From assembly GCF_041807705.1 (NCBI RefSeq), contig NZ_JBGTYY010000007.1, positions 23,996 through 87,995 of the forward strand: DNA of 64,000 nt, read 5' to 3'. Below the pieces are notes generated by a model. That model saw only the letters and a list, made by a program, of their open reading frames with translations. It did no database searches and was not told where the DNA came from. Origin of the DNA: Mannheimia sp041807705 (GTDB taxonomy: Bacteria; Pseudomonadota; Gammaproteobacteria; Enterobacterales; Pasteurellaceae). A program made the position numbers and the translations under genes. Positions 35,999 through 45,838 of this stretch are shown in pieces. Positions within the stretch are counted from its first letter, which is position 1. The number at the start of each line of letters is the position of its first letter.

Positions 35999-36106
35999 AA
36001 TAATTTATGATTTAACTTAATTTTTTTATGTTTTCCCTCTTGCTAAATTTTTCATTTAGCCGTATAAATTCACTGTTGTTTTTTTTAATTGTTAAGAGGA
36101 TTTCCA

Positions 36107-37303
36107 ATGTCAATGTTCAGCCATATTCAAGCAGCACCGGCAGACCCAATTTTAGGTTTAAGCGAAGCATTTAAAGCAGATACCCGTGAAGGAAAAATCA
36201 ATCTTGGAATCGGTGTTTATATGACCGATGAGGGTAAAACCCCGATCGTTAAAGCGGTAAAAGAGGCGGAAAAACGCTTATTAGATACCGAAACCAGCAA
36301 AAACTACCTTACTATTGATGGCGTTCAAGCCTTCAATGCGGCAACACAAGCGTTATTATTTGGTGAAGGGGCTGAAGTAATTACCTCTGGTCGTGCAAAA
36401 ACCGCTCAAAGCTTAGGTGGTACAGGGGCATTGCGTATTGCAGCAGAATTTATCAAACGCCATACCAATGCAAAAAATGTGTGGATTTCCACCCCAACTT
36501 GGCCAAACCACAATGGTATTTTTGATGCGGTTGGAATGAATGTAAAAGGTTATCGCTACTACAATAAAGACACCAATGGCTTAGATTGGGATAACTTAAT
36601 TGCAGACTTAAGCCAAGCAGAAGCGGGCGATGTGGTTTTACTACACGGCTGCTGCCACAACCCAACAGGAATTGACCCAACTCCAGCACAATGGGAAGAA
36701 TTAGCGGCATTATCAGCCGAAAAAGGTTGGTTACCATTATTTGACTTCGCTTATCAAGGCTTTGCAAATGGTTTAGAAGAAGATGCTTACGGCTTAAGAG
36801 CATTCACCAAAAACAATCGTGAATTATTAGTGGCAAGCTCATTCTCGAAAAACTTCGGCTTATATAACGAGCGTGTTGGGGCATTTACCTTAATTGCGGA
36901 TAACGCAGATGATGCGAACCGTGCATTTACACAAATTAAATCAATTATTCGTGTACTCTACTCTAATCCATCAGCTCACGGTGCAAGTGCGGTTGCGGTA
37001 GCATTGGCAGATCCTGAACTTAAAGCATTATGGATTGAAGAGCTAGATGAAATGCGTAACCGTATTAAAGATATGCGTACGCAATTAGTTGAAAAACTGA
37101 AAGAGAAAGGCGCGAATAAAGACTTCTCTTTCATTACCGAACAAAACGGTATGTTCTCATTCAGTGGCTTAACCCCTGAGCAAGTAGATAAATTAAAAGA
37201 TGAATTTGCGATTTATGCAGTGCGTTCAGGTCGAATTAATGTGGCAGGTATTACCAGCAAAAATATTGATGCCTTAGCTGATGCAATTGTGAAAGTGTTT
37301 TAA
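36107..37303 (+). CDS. aspC: Aspartate aminotransferase
   Basis: 398 residues close to E. coli AspC. Seen: N-terminal AAPADPILGLSEAFK, PLP-binding GGTGALR, HGCCHNPTGIDPT, the FDFAYQGFA segment and the PLP lysine in SSFSKNFGLYNERVG. It interconverts aspartate/oxaloacetate and glutamate/2-oxoglutarate. The start at 36107 follows AAGAGGA by 8 bases; an upstream ATG at 36089 lies before this site and is unlikely. It is a single gene followed by REP-like hairpins. Confidence 0.95.
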   Translation: MSMFSHIQAAPADPILGLSEAFKADTREGKINLGIGVYMTDEGKTPIVKAVKEAEKRLLDTETSKNYLTIDGVQAFNAATQALLFGEGAEVITSGRAKTAQSLGGTGALRIAAEFIKRHTNAKNVWISTPTWPNHNGIFDAVGMNVKGYRYYNKDTNGLDWDNLIADLSQAEAGDVVLLHGCCHNPTGIDPTPAQWEELAALSAEKGWLPLFDFAYQGFANGLEEDAYGLRAFTKNNRELLVASSFSKNFGLYNERVGAFTLIADNADDANRAFTQIKSIIRVLYSNPSAHGASAVAVALADPELKALWIEELDEMRNRIKDMRTQLVEKLKEKGANKDFSFITEQNGMFSFSGLTPEQVDKLKDEFAIYAVRSGRINVAGITSKNIDALADAIVKVF

Positions 37304-37325
37304 ATTAACAAGTTAAAATATAGAT

Positions 37326-37393
37326 GGCGCAAGCGTCCACGCTTGTGCCTCTATTTTTTATCATTTTAGGGTACAAGCGTGGACGCCTGCACC
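37326..37393. repeat. Pair of REP-like palindromes after aspC
   Basis: GGCGCAAGCGTCCACGCTTG (37326-37345, hairpin to 37349) and a related inverted copy at 37370-37393 (GGTACAAGCGTGGACGCCTG). They face each other around a T-rich stretch and probably serve as the terminator between convergent aspC and folC. Confidence 0.7.
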
Positions 37394-37413
37394 ATCATTT
37401 AGCTATCGTAAAA

Positions 37414-38715
37414 CTACTTTTCCAACCACAGCATAAAATCTGCTACCGTATGGAATGAGCCAAACACTAGCACGATATCTTGTTCGTTTGCTTTTCCAAA
37501 CAATGCAAGGCTTGCTTGAGCCACGTTTTCATAGCTGTAAGCGGTCGAATTTGGTAAAACTTTTACCAATTTATTCAATACCGTTCCGCCACTTTGCCCT
37601 CGCCAGCAATCTAAACCTGCACAATGCCATTCATCAATCAAATGTTCTAACGGCTCAACAATGCCAGATAAATCTTTATCTTCCAATGCACTAAATACCG
37701 CATAGATTTTTTGATTGGCTTGTTTTAACTCTGCAAGTTTGTCAGCTAAATAGCGTGCAGCGTGTGGATTATGCCCTACATCAATAATCACTTTTGCAAC
37801 GGGCTTTTGCCCTGAAAATTGAGCGAAATCTTTATCTGAAAGCGTTTGGAAACGCCCTGTCATTTGAGCTTCACCAAAGGCTTCACGAATAACTTGCTCA
37901 TCAATTTCAAACGGTAATTGCATTAATGCTGCAAGTGCCGTGCCAGCATTTGGGATTGGCATTAATGGCAGCGGTAAATCGTTAAAGGATTTCTGCTCAG
38001 AAGTCCAATGAAATAAATTGTTTTTAATTTCAAACTGCCAATCTTTACCTCGATAAAAAGCGTTACAATTTAACGATATTGCCATTTCTTTAATAGAATT
38101 AGGGCAATTCGGCTCGCCAATAATCACAGGAATATGTTTACGGAAAATACCCGCTTTTTCACGCCCAATATCTTCTCGATTGTCCCCTAAAAAAGCGACG
38201 TGGTCGATGTCAATAGAAGTAATAATCGCAAGGTTTGGAGCAACAATATTTGTGGCATCTAAACGCCCACCCAAGCCAACTTCTAAAATTACAATATCTA
38301 ACTGATTTTGCTTAAATAATTCGAACGCAGAGAGTGTGCTAAACTCAAAATAAGTGAGTGAAGCGGTCTTTTTTTCATTAATTTTTGCAAATGACTGAAC
38401 GTGATCACTATCTGGCAGCACATCACCATTAATTCTTACCCGTTCATTGTAATGAATTAAATGGGGGGAAGAATAAACACCCACACGAAAACCGGCTTTT
38501 AATAAAGCCACTTCTAATAATCGGCAAGTTGAGCCTTTGCCATTTGTACCTGCAACGGTAATCACATAAGGGGCTGGATTGAGTAAATCCAACGCCTTTA
38601 CAACTGCAGTAATACGTTCTAAACCCATATCAATCGGCTTAGAATGAGCTTGTTCTAAATAGGAAAGCCACGTTTCCAAAGAATCCGTGGCTTTAGGGGT
38701 AATTAATGTATTCAT
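37414..38715 (-). CDS. folC: Dihydrofolate/folylpolyglutamate synthase
   Basis: 433 residues of the Mur-ligase-like family: P-loop TVAGTNGKGSTCRLLE, YSSPHLIHYNERVRING, EVGLGGRLDATNI and IDVGHNPHAARYLADKL. It adds glutamate to dihydropteroate and folates. It follows accD by 6 bases, the accD-folC order found in many gammaproteobacteria. Confidence 0.95.
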   Translation of the reverse strand: MNTLITPKATDSLETWLSYLEQAHSKPIDMGLERITAVVKALDLLNPAPYVITVAGTNGKGSTCRLLEVALLKAGFRVGVYSSPHLIHYNERVRINGDVLPDSDHVQSFAKINEKKTASLTYFEFSTLSAFELFKQNQLDIVILEVGLGGRLDATNIVAPNLAIITSIDIDHVAFLGDNREDIGREKAGIFRKHIPVIIGEPNCPNSIKEMAISLNCNAFYRGKDWQFEIKNNLFHWTSEQKSFNDLPLPLMPIPNAGTALAALMQLPFEIDEQVIREAFGEAQMTGRFQTLSDKDFAQFSGQKPVAKVIIDVGHNPHAARYLADKLAELKQANQKIYAVFSALEDKDLSGIVEPLEHLIDEWHCAGLDCWRGQSGGTVLNKLVKVLPNSTAYSYENVAQASLALFGKANEQDIVLVFGSFHTVADFMLWLEK

Positions 38716-38721
38716 TCGTGA

Positions 38722-39615
38722 TTATTCTACATCTTCAACAATCAATTCTGCCGTTTTAAATGGCGTTGGCTGATTGGTTAATTTTGCACAAAGGCGAGAA
38801 AGCGTATCACGCATCTCTTTACGAGGAACGATCATATCAATAGCCCCGTGTTCTAATAGAAACTCAGCACGTTGGAAACCTTCCGGCAGTTTTTCACGCA
38901 CAGTTTGTTCAATAACACGAGGGCCTGCAAAGCCGATTAAGGCTTTAGGCTCGGCGATATTCACATCGCCTAACATTGCAAGACTTGCGGAAACACCACC
39001 TAATGTTGGGTCAGTTAATACAGAAATAAACGGCACGCCCTGCTCTTTCATTTTAGCAAGAATTGCACTGGTTTTTGCCATCTGCATTAATGAGAATAAC
39101 GCTTCTTGCATACGAGCACCACCTGAAGCGGAGAAACAGATAAATGGAATTTTTTCTGCTAAGGCTTTTTCTGCCGCTTTTACAAATTTCGCACCAACCA
39201 CAGAACCCATTGAACCACCCATAAACTCAAAGTTAAAGGAGGCAGTCACAACAGGCATATTGTGTAATGTGCCAGAGAAAACAAGGAAAGAATCTTTTTC
39301 GCCTGTTTGCTTTTGTGCGGCAGTTAAACGATCTTTATATTTTTTCAGATCTTTAAATTTAAGCACATCTTGCGGTTCTAAATCAGCCGCAATTTCAACC
39401 GCTGAATCTTTATCTAATAAGTTCAACAAACGTGTACGAGCATCAATACGCATATGATGATCGCATTTTGGGCAAACGTGCTGATTACGTTCTAACTCCT
39501 CGCTATAAAGAACCTGCTCACAGCTTGTACATTTTGTCCAAACGCCTTCAGGGATTTTTGATTTTGCAGTACTTGATGATGAATCTCTACCTAAAATTCT
39601 GTCTAACCAGCTCAT
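38722..39615 (-). CDS. accD: Acetyl-CoA carboxylase carboxyltransferase beta subunit
   Basis: 297 residues. The N-terminal zinc ribbon has C29, C32, C48 and C51 (WTKCTSCEQVLYS; HVCPKCDHH). The crotonase-type body has FEFMGGSMGSVVGAKF, CFSASGGARMQE and the DPTLGGVSASLAMLGD loop. It makes malonyl-CoA with AccA. It is the first gene of accD-folC. Confidence 0.97.
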   Translation of the reverse strand: MSWLDRILGRDSSSSTAKSKIPEGVWTKCTSCEQVLYSEELERNQHVCPKCDHHMRIDARTRLLNLLDKDSAVEIAADLEPQDVLKFKDLKKYKDRLTAAQKQTGEKDSFLVFSGTLHNMPVVTASFNFEFMGGSMGSVVGAKFVKAAEKALAEKIPFICFSASGGARMQEALFSLMQMAKTSAILAKMKEQGVPFISVLTDPTLGGVSASLAMLGDVNIAEPKALIGFAGPRVIEQTVREKLPEGFQRAEFLLEHGAIDMIVPRKEMRDTLSRLCAKLTNQPTPFKTAELIVEDVE

Positions 39616-39713
39616 TTTTAGTCCTTCTGGATTGAGTTGTGGGATAAATAAAATTCTTGCTATTAAAGCATAAATTACCGTTTTTTGATATGTTTTATTG
39701 ACATATCAGATCA

Positions 39714-39815
39714 CTAACTATGCGTATAAGTTCGATAAAAAAACGCAATCAGAAGAATGACGAGCATTATTACAATTTGAATTAAACGTTTTTTAGTTAA
39801 TTTTTCTGCTGCCAT
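39714..39815 (-). CDS. 33-residue single-helix membrane peptide
   Basis: MAAEKLTKKRLIQIVIMLVI then LLIAFFYRTYTHS. A positively charged start is followed by one hydrophobic helix (~residues 11-26). AGGA lies 6-9 bases before the ATG, good evidence for translation. It lies 98 bases upstream of accD on the same strand. Such small proteins are usually missed by annotation. Function unknown. Confidence 0.6.
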   Translation of the reverse strand: MAAEKLTKKRLIQIVIMLVILLIAFFYRTYTHS

Positions 39816-39923
39816 TTCGTTCCTAATTTTGCTAAAAATTGGCTTATTATAAGCGAAAAGAGCGTTATTATGCTAGAATTTGTAAAATTTTGATAAAAAT
39901 TGACCGCTTGTAAAAGGAAAAAT

Positions 39924-40706
39924 ATGGCCACTATCGAACAATTTCTTGAAGTCGTAAACCAACTTCGCCACCCTGAACACGGCTGCCCGTGGGATTTAAA
40001 ACAAAATTTCGACACAATGCTCCCCCATCTGCTAGAAGAAACCTATGAAGTTGCTGAAGCTATCCATACTCGAGACCGTTCTGCTCTACGAGAAGAGCTG
40101 GGCGATTTATTACTTCAAGTGGTGTTCTTAAGCCAACTAGCGAAAGAAGAAGGCTCATTTACCTTTGATGATGTGGTAACTGATATTCACGATAAATTGA
40201 TTTACCGCCACCCTCACGTTTTTGGTGATGTGAAAGCAGAAAATAGCGAAGAAGCATTAAAAAGTTGGGAAGCTCAAAAAGCCAATGATGAAAAACATAA
40301 AAATCAAGACTCTATTTTAGACGACCTCCCTTTTGCCTTACCTGCTCTAACTCGAGCCAATAAATTGCAGAAACGATGTTCGAAAGTGGGGTTCGATTGG
40401 GATAATCCAGACGATGTTTTAGAAAAAGTGGAAGAAGAACTCGATGAAGTCAAAGCAGAAATTGCCCAATATCCTAATCGTTCTGCCGAATTAGCTGAAG
40501 AATTAGGCGATTTATTATTTGCGATTGTAAATTTATGTCGCCATTATCAGACAGATGCTGAAGAAAATTTACGCAATGCTAATCTTAAATTTGAAACACG
40601 CTTTAGGAAAGTTGAACAGGCAGTTAGAGATATAGGGAAGTCTTTAAAAGAGTGTAAATTAGCCGATCTAGATGCCATTTGGCACCAAATAAAAAAAGTA
40701 GAATAA
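39924..40706 (+). CDS. mazG: Nucleoside triphosphate pyrophosphohydrolase MazG
   Basis: 260 residues with two MazG domains: CPWDLKQNFDTMLPHLLEET followed by the metal-binding EE..E and REELGDLLLQVVF, and a second half with EEELDEVKAEIAQ and EELGDLLFAIVN. It hydrolyses NTPs to NMP and pyrophosphate. The ATG at 39924 is chosen because AAAGGA precedes it; an uptake core lies just upstream (39902). Confidence 0.93.
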   Translation: MATIEQFLEVVNQLRHPEHGCPWDLKQNFDTMLPHLLEETYEVAEAIHTRDRSALREELGDLLLQVVFLSQLAKEEGSFTFDDVVTDIHDKLIYRHPHVFGDVKAENSEEALKSWEAQKANDEKHKNQDSILDDLPFALPALTRANKLQKRCSKVGFDWDNPDDVLEKVEEELDEVKAEIAQYPNRSAELAEELGDLLFAIVNLCRHYQTDAEENLRNANLKFETRFRKVEQAVRDIGKSLKECKLADLDAIWHQIKKVE

Positions 40707-40782
40707 TTCATTTCACTTGTTATAATAAGAAATATTCACTATTCTATCTTATCTATATTCGATATTTTATAGGGAGTGTTCT

Positions 40783-41505
40783 ATGTCAAGAATCTTAGTA
40801 ATAGATGATGATGTTGAACTAACTGACTTACTAGAAGAACTACTCTCCTTAGAGGGGTTCCAAATAAAAGTCGTTCATAATGGTCAGGAAGGGCTAAATG
40901 AGTTAGATGTCAATCAATATGATTTAGTATTACTTGATGTTATGATGCCTGTATTAAATGGCATAGAAACATTGAAAAGAATTAGACAAAAATATGTATT
41001 GCCAGTTTTAATATTAAGTGCCAGAGATGAACAAATTGACCGAATTCTAGGCCTAGAATTAGGTGCTGATGATTATTTACCAAAACCATTTAACGATAGA
41101 GAATTAGTTGCTCGAATGAAAGCAATTTTAAGACGAACTACTGTTACATCTATAAAAAATAATATTAGTACTGATAGTTCTACTGCAGAGCAAGGAACAA
41201 AACTGCTACAATTTGCCAGCGTAGAATTAAATCCTGGACATCAGCAAGCATTTTATCAAGGTAACGATTTAGATCTAACCGGTACTGAATTTGCATTATT
41301 GAAACTATTAGTATGTAATCCTGGTGAAATTTTATCAAGGGAGCTATTAAGCTTAGAAGTGCTGGGTAAACAATTAACACCTTATGATCGTGCTATTGAT
41401 ATGCATATATCTAATCTTCGAAAAAAATTACCTGAACGAGAAGATGGTTTATCTTGGTTCAAAACATTAAGAGGAAAAGGCTACTTATTAGTAACCGAAA
41501 AGTAA
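40783..41505 (+). CDS. cpxR: Response regulator CpxR
   Basis: 240 residues of the OmpR type. The receiver domain has acidic DDD (8-10), phospho-acceptor D52 (LLDVMMP) and the lysine in DDYLPKPFNDREL. The winged helix has GTEFALLKLLVCNPGEILSR and the ending RGKGYLL. It pairs with CpxA in sensing envelope stress. Terminator-like hairpins separate it from cpxA. Confidence 0.9.
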   Translation: MSRILVIDDDVELTDLLEELLSLEGFQIKVVHNGQEGLNELDVNQYDLVLLDVMMPVLNGIETLKRIRQKYVLPVLILSARDEQIDRILGLELGADDYLPKPFNDRELVARMKAILRRTTVTSIKNNISTDSSTAEQGTKLLQFASVELNPGHQQAFYQGNDLDLTGTEFALLKLLVCNPGEILSRELLSLEVLGKQLTPYDRAIDMHISNLRKKLPEREDGLSWFKTLRGKGYLLVTEK

Positions 41506-41510
41506 TGCGA

Positions 41511-41545
41511 AAATCCCTAGATAGAAATTATTTTAGGGATTTTTA
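41511..41545 (+). terminator. Hairpin between cpxR and cpxA
   Basis: AAATCCCTA pairs with TTAGGGATTT, followed by TTATATTTT, with a loop of about 12 bases. It may lower cpxA expression relative to cpxR. Confidence 0.6.
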
Positions 41546-41557
41546 TATTTTTAAATT

Positions 41558-42952
41558 ATGTCAAGCTTATTAAATAAATATTTACAATTTAGAAAACGTT
41601 TAGCTTATAAACTTATTACCTATTATGGGCTATTACTTATATTATTTATCACAATTACTTTTAATTTAGATAAATTTGATTCAAGAAAATTTTCCCCTAT
41701 TTCTCAAAAAGATCAAATCTATTTTAGAAATGAGAGTCGTGAAACAGAAAAAAGTCTTAACCTAGACGAAATATTTGAGAGAAACATTTCTGTTGAAACT
41801 ATAAATGGCTATGATGTTATTCTGGAAGATAAAGAGACTGGGAACTTAAGTGGTGTAAACCAAAGTAATATTAAGTCATTACAATTTTTTATCTATCAAT
41901 CACAGCAAACAGAGGGACCATTACAACGTCGATTCGAAAACATTGAAATATATGGACCTTTTATTATTAAGTCATCTGCACATACTTATAATCAGTATTT
42001 TATTAAAGCGGTAGCTGCTCAAGAAGAATGGCTTAATGCTATTCTAGATTCCCCATTCCTAATGACATTAATCTTAATGTTTTCAGGTATGCCATTATTA
42101 TTATGGCTATCTTTTAAAATTACTAGACCAGTCAAAAATCTTACTGATTCTGCAAATAAAATCGCTGCAGGAAATTTAGTAACAAACCCTAAACTAGAAA
42201 AAGAAGGAATTTATGAAATAAGAGAAGTAGGGAAAAGTTTTAATCATATGGTAAAGAGCCTAAAAGATTTAACAGAACAACAACAACGGATGATTTCTGA
42301 TATTTCCCACGAATTAAAAACTCCATTAGCAAGATTACAGCTTGCTACTGCTATCCTACGCAGAAAAATAGGCGAAATTTCAGAAATTAATCGCATCGAG
42401 ACTGAAATCGGGAAACTTGATCAAATGATTAAAGATTTATTAGTTATTTCTCGGCAAAAACTTAATTATCAGACTCATACTAAAATATTTAAAGTTGATG
42501 AAATATGGCAAGATGTAATTGAAGATGCAAAGTTTGAAACATCTCAAAACAATATTATTTTGATTATTAAACAGAATATTAAAAAACCATGCTTTTATTC
42601 TATTAATGGTTCAGTGACCTCCCTCTCTAGTGCATTGGAAAATCTAGTTAGAAATGCACAAAAATATGCAAATAAAATTATTTCTATTTCAATGGATATC
42701 CAAAATGGAAAGTTAATTTTAGTAGTTGAAGATGATGGAGCCGGTGTTCCTGAAAATGAATATGAGAATATTCTAAAGCCTTTTTACCGTATAGATGAAG
42801 CCAGAACACGAGAAACCGGCGGAACCGGGTTAGGTCTCTCTATCGTTTATAATGCGGTACAACAGCACCAAGGCTATATCCGATTAACAAAAAGCAATAT
42901 GGGGGGATTAAGAGTAGAATTAGAAATTCCTATTTGGACACAATTTTACTAA
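41558..42952 (+). CDS. cpxA: Sensor histidine kinase CpxA
   Basis: 464 residues. First membrane helix ~residues 19-37, periplasmic sensor to ~165, second helix ~168-188 (LMTLILMFSGMPLLLWL), HAMP (ITRPVKNLTDSANKIAAGNL), H-box MISDISHELKTPLARLQLA, and N and G boxes (LENLVRNAQKYA; DDGAGVPENE; GGTGLGLSIV). The start codon falls in the U-rich tail of the preceding hairpin, with no strong ribosome site visible. No cpxP is seen nearby. Confidence 0.9.
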   Translation: MSSLLNKYLQFRKRLAYKLITYYGLLLILFITITFNLDKFDSRKFSPISQKDQIYFRNESRETEKSLNLDEIFERNISVETINGYDVILEDKETGNLSGVNQSNIKSLQFFIYQSQQTEGPLQRRFENIEIYGPFIIKSSAHTYNQYFIKAVAAQEEWLNAILDSPFLMTLILMFSGMPLLLWLSFKITRPVKNLTDSANKIAAGNLVTNPKLEKEGIYEIREVGKSFNHMVKSLKDLTEQQQRMISDISHELKTPLARLQLATAILRRKIGEISEINRIETEIGKLDQMIKDLLVISRQKLNYQTHTKIFKVDEIWQDVIEDAKFETSQNNIILIIKQNIKKPCFYSINGSVTSLSSALENLVRNAQKYANKIISISMDIQNGKLILVVEDDGAGVPENEYENILKPFYRIDEARTRETGGTGLGLSIVYNAVQQHQGYIRLTKSNMGGLRVELEIPIWTQFY

Positions 42953-42984
42953 ATTTGTAAAAGCAGCTGAAGAACATCACAAAT

Positions 42985-44907
42985 ATGAAATTAATTGAAA
43001 TTGAAGGTCTAAATAAATATTTTGGCTTGGGAGAAAGCCAAGCCCATATTTTAAAAAATATTAACCTCACTATAGAACAAGGTGATTTTGTTGCAATTAT
43101 CGGAGCTTCAGGCTCTGGCAAATCCACTTTGATGAATATTATCGGCTGTTTAGATACAGCTAGCTCAGGCATTTGTCGCATTGATGGCAAAGAAACCCAG
43201 CAAATGAGTGCTGATGAACTCTCCGATTTACGCCAACGCAAATTCGGCTTTATTTTCCAACGCTATAATCTATTGCCTGCCCTTACAGCCAATGAAAACG
43301 TGGCTCTTCCTGCTATTTATGCGGGAATGGGTACAATCTCTCGCAAACAACGTGCCGATAACTTATTGGCTAAACTGGGATTAGATGATAAAACACGCAA
43401 TCGTCCAAACGAACTTTCTGGTGGACAGCAGCAGCGTGTGAGTATTGCCCGTGCCTTAATAAACGGCGGCGAAATTATTTTAGCTGATGAACCCACAGGG
43501 GCATTAGATTCCAAAAGCGGCGAAACAGTACTAGAAATCTTGCGAGATCTGCATAGCGAAGGTCATACCATTATTATGGTAACGCACGATCCTAACATTG
43601 CAGCCCAAGCCAGCCGTGTGGTTGAAATTAAAGATGGTGAAATTATTCGAGATGAACGCCAGAAACCTTACTCAAACGAACTTAAACTTAATAAAACGCC
43701 CCACAAACCGCCACGTTTTTTTGATCAATTAATTGAATCGTTCAAAATGGCAAGCAGTGCTATTTTAGCTCACAAAATGCGAGCATTACTCACAATGCTG
43801 GGGATTATTATTGGTATAGCCTCCGTTATTTCTGTAGTTGCATTAGGACAAGGTTCGCAGCAGCAAATTTTGACAAATATCAATAGCTTAGGAACAAATA
43901 CAATGGATATTATGAACGGCACGGGCTTTGGCGATCGACGGGCAAATCTTACCAAAAACCTGACCATTAGCGATGCCTTAGCATTAAGCCGACAAAATTA
44001 TGTTGAAAGTACCACACCATCAAGTAACGTGAATGCCACATTAATTTATGGCAATACCGCAGTAACAGGCTCGGTGCGTGGTGTTGGTGAAGAATTTATC
44101 GACGTAAAAGGGCTTAAGCTGATTTCAGGACGTTTTTTTACGGCTGAAGAAGTAAGAAATGTGGCACAAGTTATTGTTATCGACCCTAACACGCAAAAAG
44201 ACTTAGGCTTACCAGCTCCAGTCGAAGGCGAAATTATTTTGGTGGATAAAAAACCGCTTCAGATTATCGGCGTAGCTCAACAAGCCAATGCTATGAACCA
44301 AACCAGCCTTACGCTTTGGTCGCCTTATACCACTATTATGCAGCGTGTTTCAGGGGCGAAGCAGATTGATTCTCTGACAGTTAAAGTGAAAGATAATATC
44401 GAAAGCCAAACCGCAGAAAAAAGTATTACGGAACTACTCACAGCCCGACACGGCAAAAAAGATTTCTTTATTATTAACAGTGATAGCATTAAACAAACCA
44501 TTACCGATACCACTAATACAATGACATTGCTGATTTCTTCCATTGCACTTATCTCATTGATTGTAGGTGGTATTGGGGTAATGAATATTATGTTAGTTTC
44601 AGTTACCGAACGCTCTCGTGAAATCGGTGTAAGAATGGCAATAGGTGCTAAACAACGCAACATTTTGCAACAATTTCTGATCGAAGCCATTGTAATTTGC
44701 TTGATTGGTGGCGTGATTGGGATTTTATTAGCAGGTGGCATTATTTGGGCATTTAATAGCTTAGGCTCAAGTTTTAAAATGATCCTTTCGCCAGAATCCG
44801 TTATTATCGCAGTACTCTGCTCTACTCTTATCGGCATTGTGTTTGGCTATATTCCTGCTCGCAATGCCTCAAGGCTTAATCCGATTGCTGCTCTTGCTCA
44901 AGAGTAA
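42985..44907 (+). CDS. macB: MacB-type ABC exporter (ATPase-permease fusion)
   Basis: 640 residues. N-terminal ATPase: Walker A GASGSGKSTLMN, signature LSGGQQQRVSIARAL, Walker B IILADEPTGALDS. A MacB-type permease follows with one helix near residue 275 (MLGIIIGIASVISVVALGQG), a large periplasmic domain and three C-terminal helices (from ~525). MacB works with the adaptor MacA and TolC to export macrolides, enterotoxins or haem precursors. Neither macA nor tolC is adjacent: the gene follows cpxA by 32 bases, so it may be in the Cpx operon. Confidence 0.9.
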   Translation: MKLIEIEGLNKYFGLGESQAHILKNINLTIEQGDFVAIIGASGSGKSTLMNIIGCLDTASSGICRIDGKETQQMSADELSDLRQRKFGFIFQRYNLLPALTANENVALPAIYAGMGTISRKQRADNLLAKLGLDDKTRNRPNELSGGQQQRVSIARALINGGEIILADEPTGALDSKSGETVLEILRDLHSEGHTIIMVTHDPNIAAQASRVVEIKDGEIIRDERQKPYSNELKLNKTPHKPPRFFDQLIESFKMASSAILAHKMRALLTMLGIIIGIASVISVVALGQGSQQQILTNINSLGTNTMDIMNGTGFGDRRANLTKNLTISDALALSRQNYVESTTPSSNVNATLIYGNTAVTGSVRGVGEEFIDVKGLKLISGRFFTAEEVRNVAQVIVIDPNTQKDLGLPAPVEGEIILVDKKPLQIIGVAQQANAMNQTSLTLWSPYTTIMQRVSGAKQIDSLTVKVKDNIESQTAEKSITELLTARHGKKDFFIINSDSIKQTITDTTNTMTLLISSIALISLIVGGIGVMNIMLVSVTERSREIGVRMAIGAKQRNILQQFLIEAIVICLIGGVIGILLAGGIIWAFNSLGSSFKMILSPESVIIAVLCSTLIGIVFGYIPARNASRLNPIAALAQE

Positions 44908-44930
44908 ATCCATCTCATATATGTTACATT

Positions 44931-44957
44931 GTAGGGGCAAAAATTTTTTGCCCCTAC
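44931..44957. repeat. Palindromic element, intergenic copy
   Basis: 13-bp perfect arms (GTAGGGGCAAAAA and complement) with a 1-base loop, between macB and ybgI. It shares the GTAGGGG...CCCCTAC ends with the two elements in tmcA. Confidence 0.85.
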
Positions 44958-44988
44958 GCATATTACCACTCAATTTTAAGGAGATAAA

Positions 44989-45759
44989 ATGACAATAACC
45001 AATTTTGAACTAGAACAAATTCTTAACACAAAACTAAACAGCTCTGCGATTAATGATTACGCTCCAAACGGCTTGCAAGTTGAAGGTAAAAAAGAGATTA
45101 AAAAAATCATCACAGGTGTAACAGCTTCACTCCCACTCATTGAAAAAGCAATCGAGAAAAATGCCGATGCAATTTTAGTCCATCACGGCTATTTTTGGAA
45201 AAGTGAAAACCCGTGCATTAGAGGTATGAAAGGTAAACGTATTAAACAACTATTAGTGAATGATATTAACTTGTTCGGTTATCATTTACCACTTGATATC
45301 CACCCAGAACTAGGGAATAACGCCCAACTAGCGAAGCATTTAGGTGTAATCAATTTACAAGGTTTAGAAGATAATCCAAACTGTATTCCAATGTATGGCG
45401 AATTAGAAACACCAATTTCTGCCGAAGAACTACAACAGAAACTTGAAAAAACGTTACAACGCACCGTTATTTTATGTAATGAGTTTACTTCATCGCCACA
45501 AAAAATGATTAAACGCATTGGTATCTGTTCAGGTAGCGGACAAGGTTATATCGATCTTGCTTTTGAAAAAGGCTGCGATGCCTTTATTAGCGGGGAAATT
45601 TCCGAACAAACCACCCACTCAGCCCGTGAGCAAGGTATTTACTACTTCGCCTGCGGACATCACGCAACAGAGCGAGACGGCGTAAAAGCCTTAGGTGAAT
45701 GGCTCGCCGAACACTATGAATTAGAAGTTGAGTTTATTGATATTGATAATCCGGCGTAA
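44989..45759 (+). CDS. ybgI: Nif3/YbgI-family dinuclear metal protein
   Basis: 256 residues of the NIF3 family, which form toroidal hexamers with two metal ions. Metal-ligand motifs are ILVHHGYFWK and the late FACGHHATERDG; SGSGQGYIDLAFEKGCDAFI is also typical. The biochemical role is still unclear (suggested links to folate/GTP cyclohydrolase-like activity). AAGGAG lies about 8 bases before the ATG. Confidence 0.93.
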   Translation: MTITNFELEQILNTKLNSSAINDYAPNGLQVEGKKEIKKIITGVTASLPLIEKAIEKNADAILVHHGYFWKSENPCIRGMKGKRIKQLLVNDINLFGYHLPLDIHPELGNNAQLAKHLGVINLQGLEDNPNCIPMYGELETPISAEELQQKLEKTLQRTVILCNEFTSSPQKMIKRIGICSGSGQGYIDLAFEKGCDAFISGEISEQTTHSAREQGIYYFACGHHATERDGVKALGEWLAEHYELEVEFIDIDNPA

Positions 45760-45764
45760 TGAAA

Positions 45765-45830
45765 AACAAGCGGTCGAATTTCTGAAAAATTTTGCAAATT
45801 GCAGAAATGATTGAAAAACGACCGCTTGTT
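45765..45830. terminator. Terminator made from two inverted uptake sequences
   Basis: AACAAGCGGTCG (45765-45776) pairs over 12 bases with CGACCGCTTGTT (45819-45830), between the convergent ybgI and ZnuD-like genes. The inner stretch also pairs partly (TTTGCAAATTGC). Confidence 0.65.
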
Positions 45831-45838
45831 TCGCTTTG

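Noticed and set aside
38774..39457. Long open frame on the plus strand opposite accD
   Set aside because: It is antisense to a certain accD gene and shows no protein-like family pattern or ribosome site.
44325..44837. 170-codon open frame on the minus strand within macB
   Set aside because: It mirrors the hydrophobic helices of macB in antisense and has no independent support.
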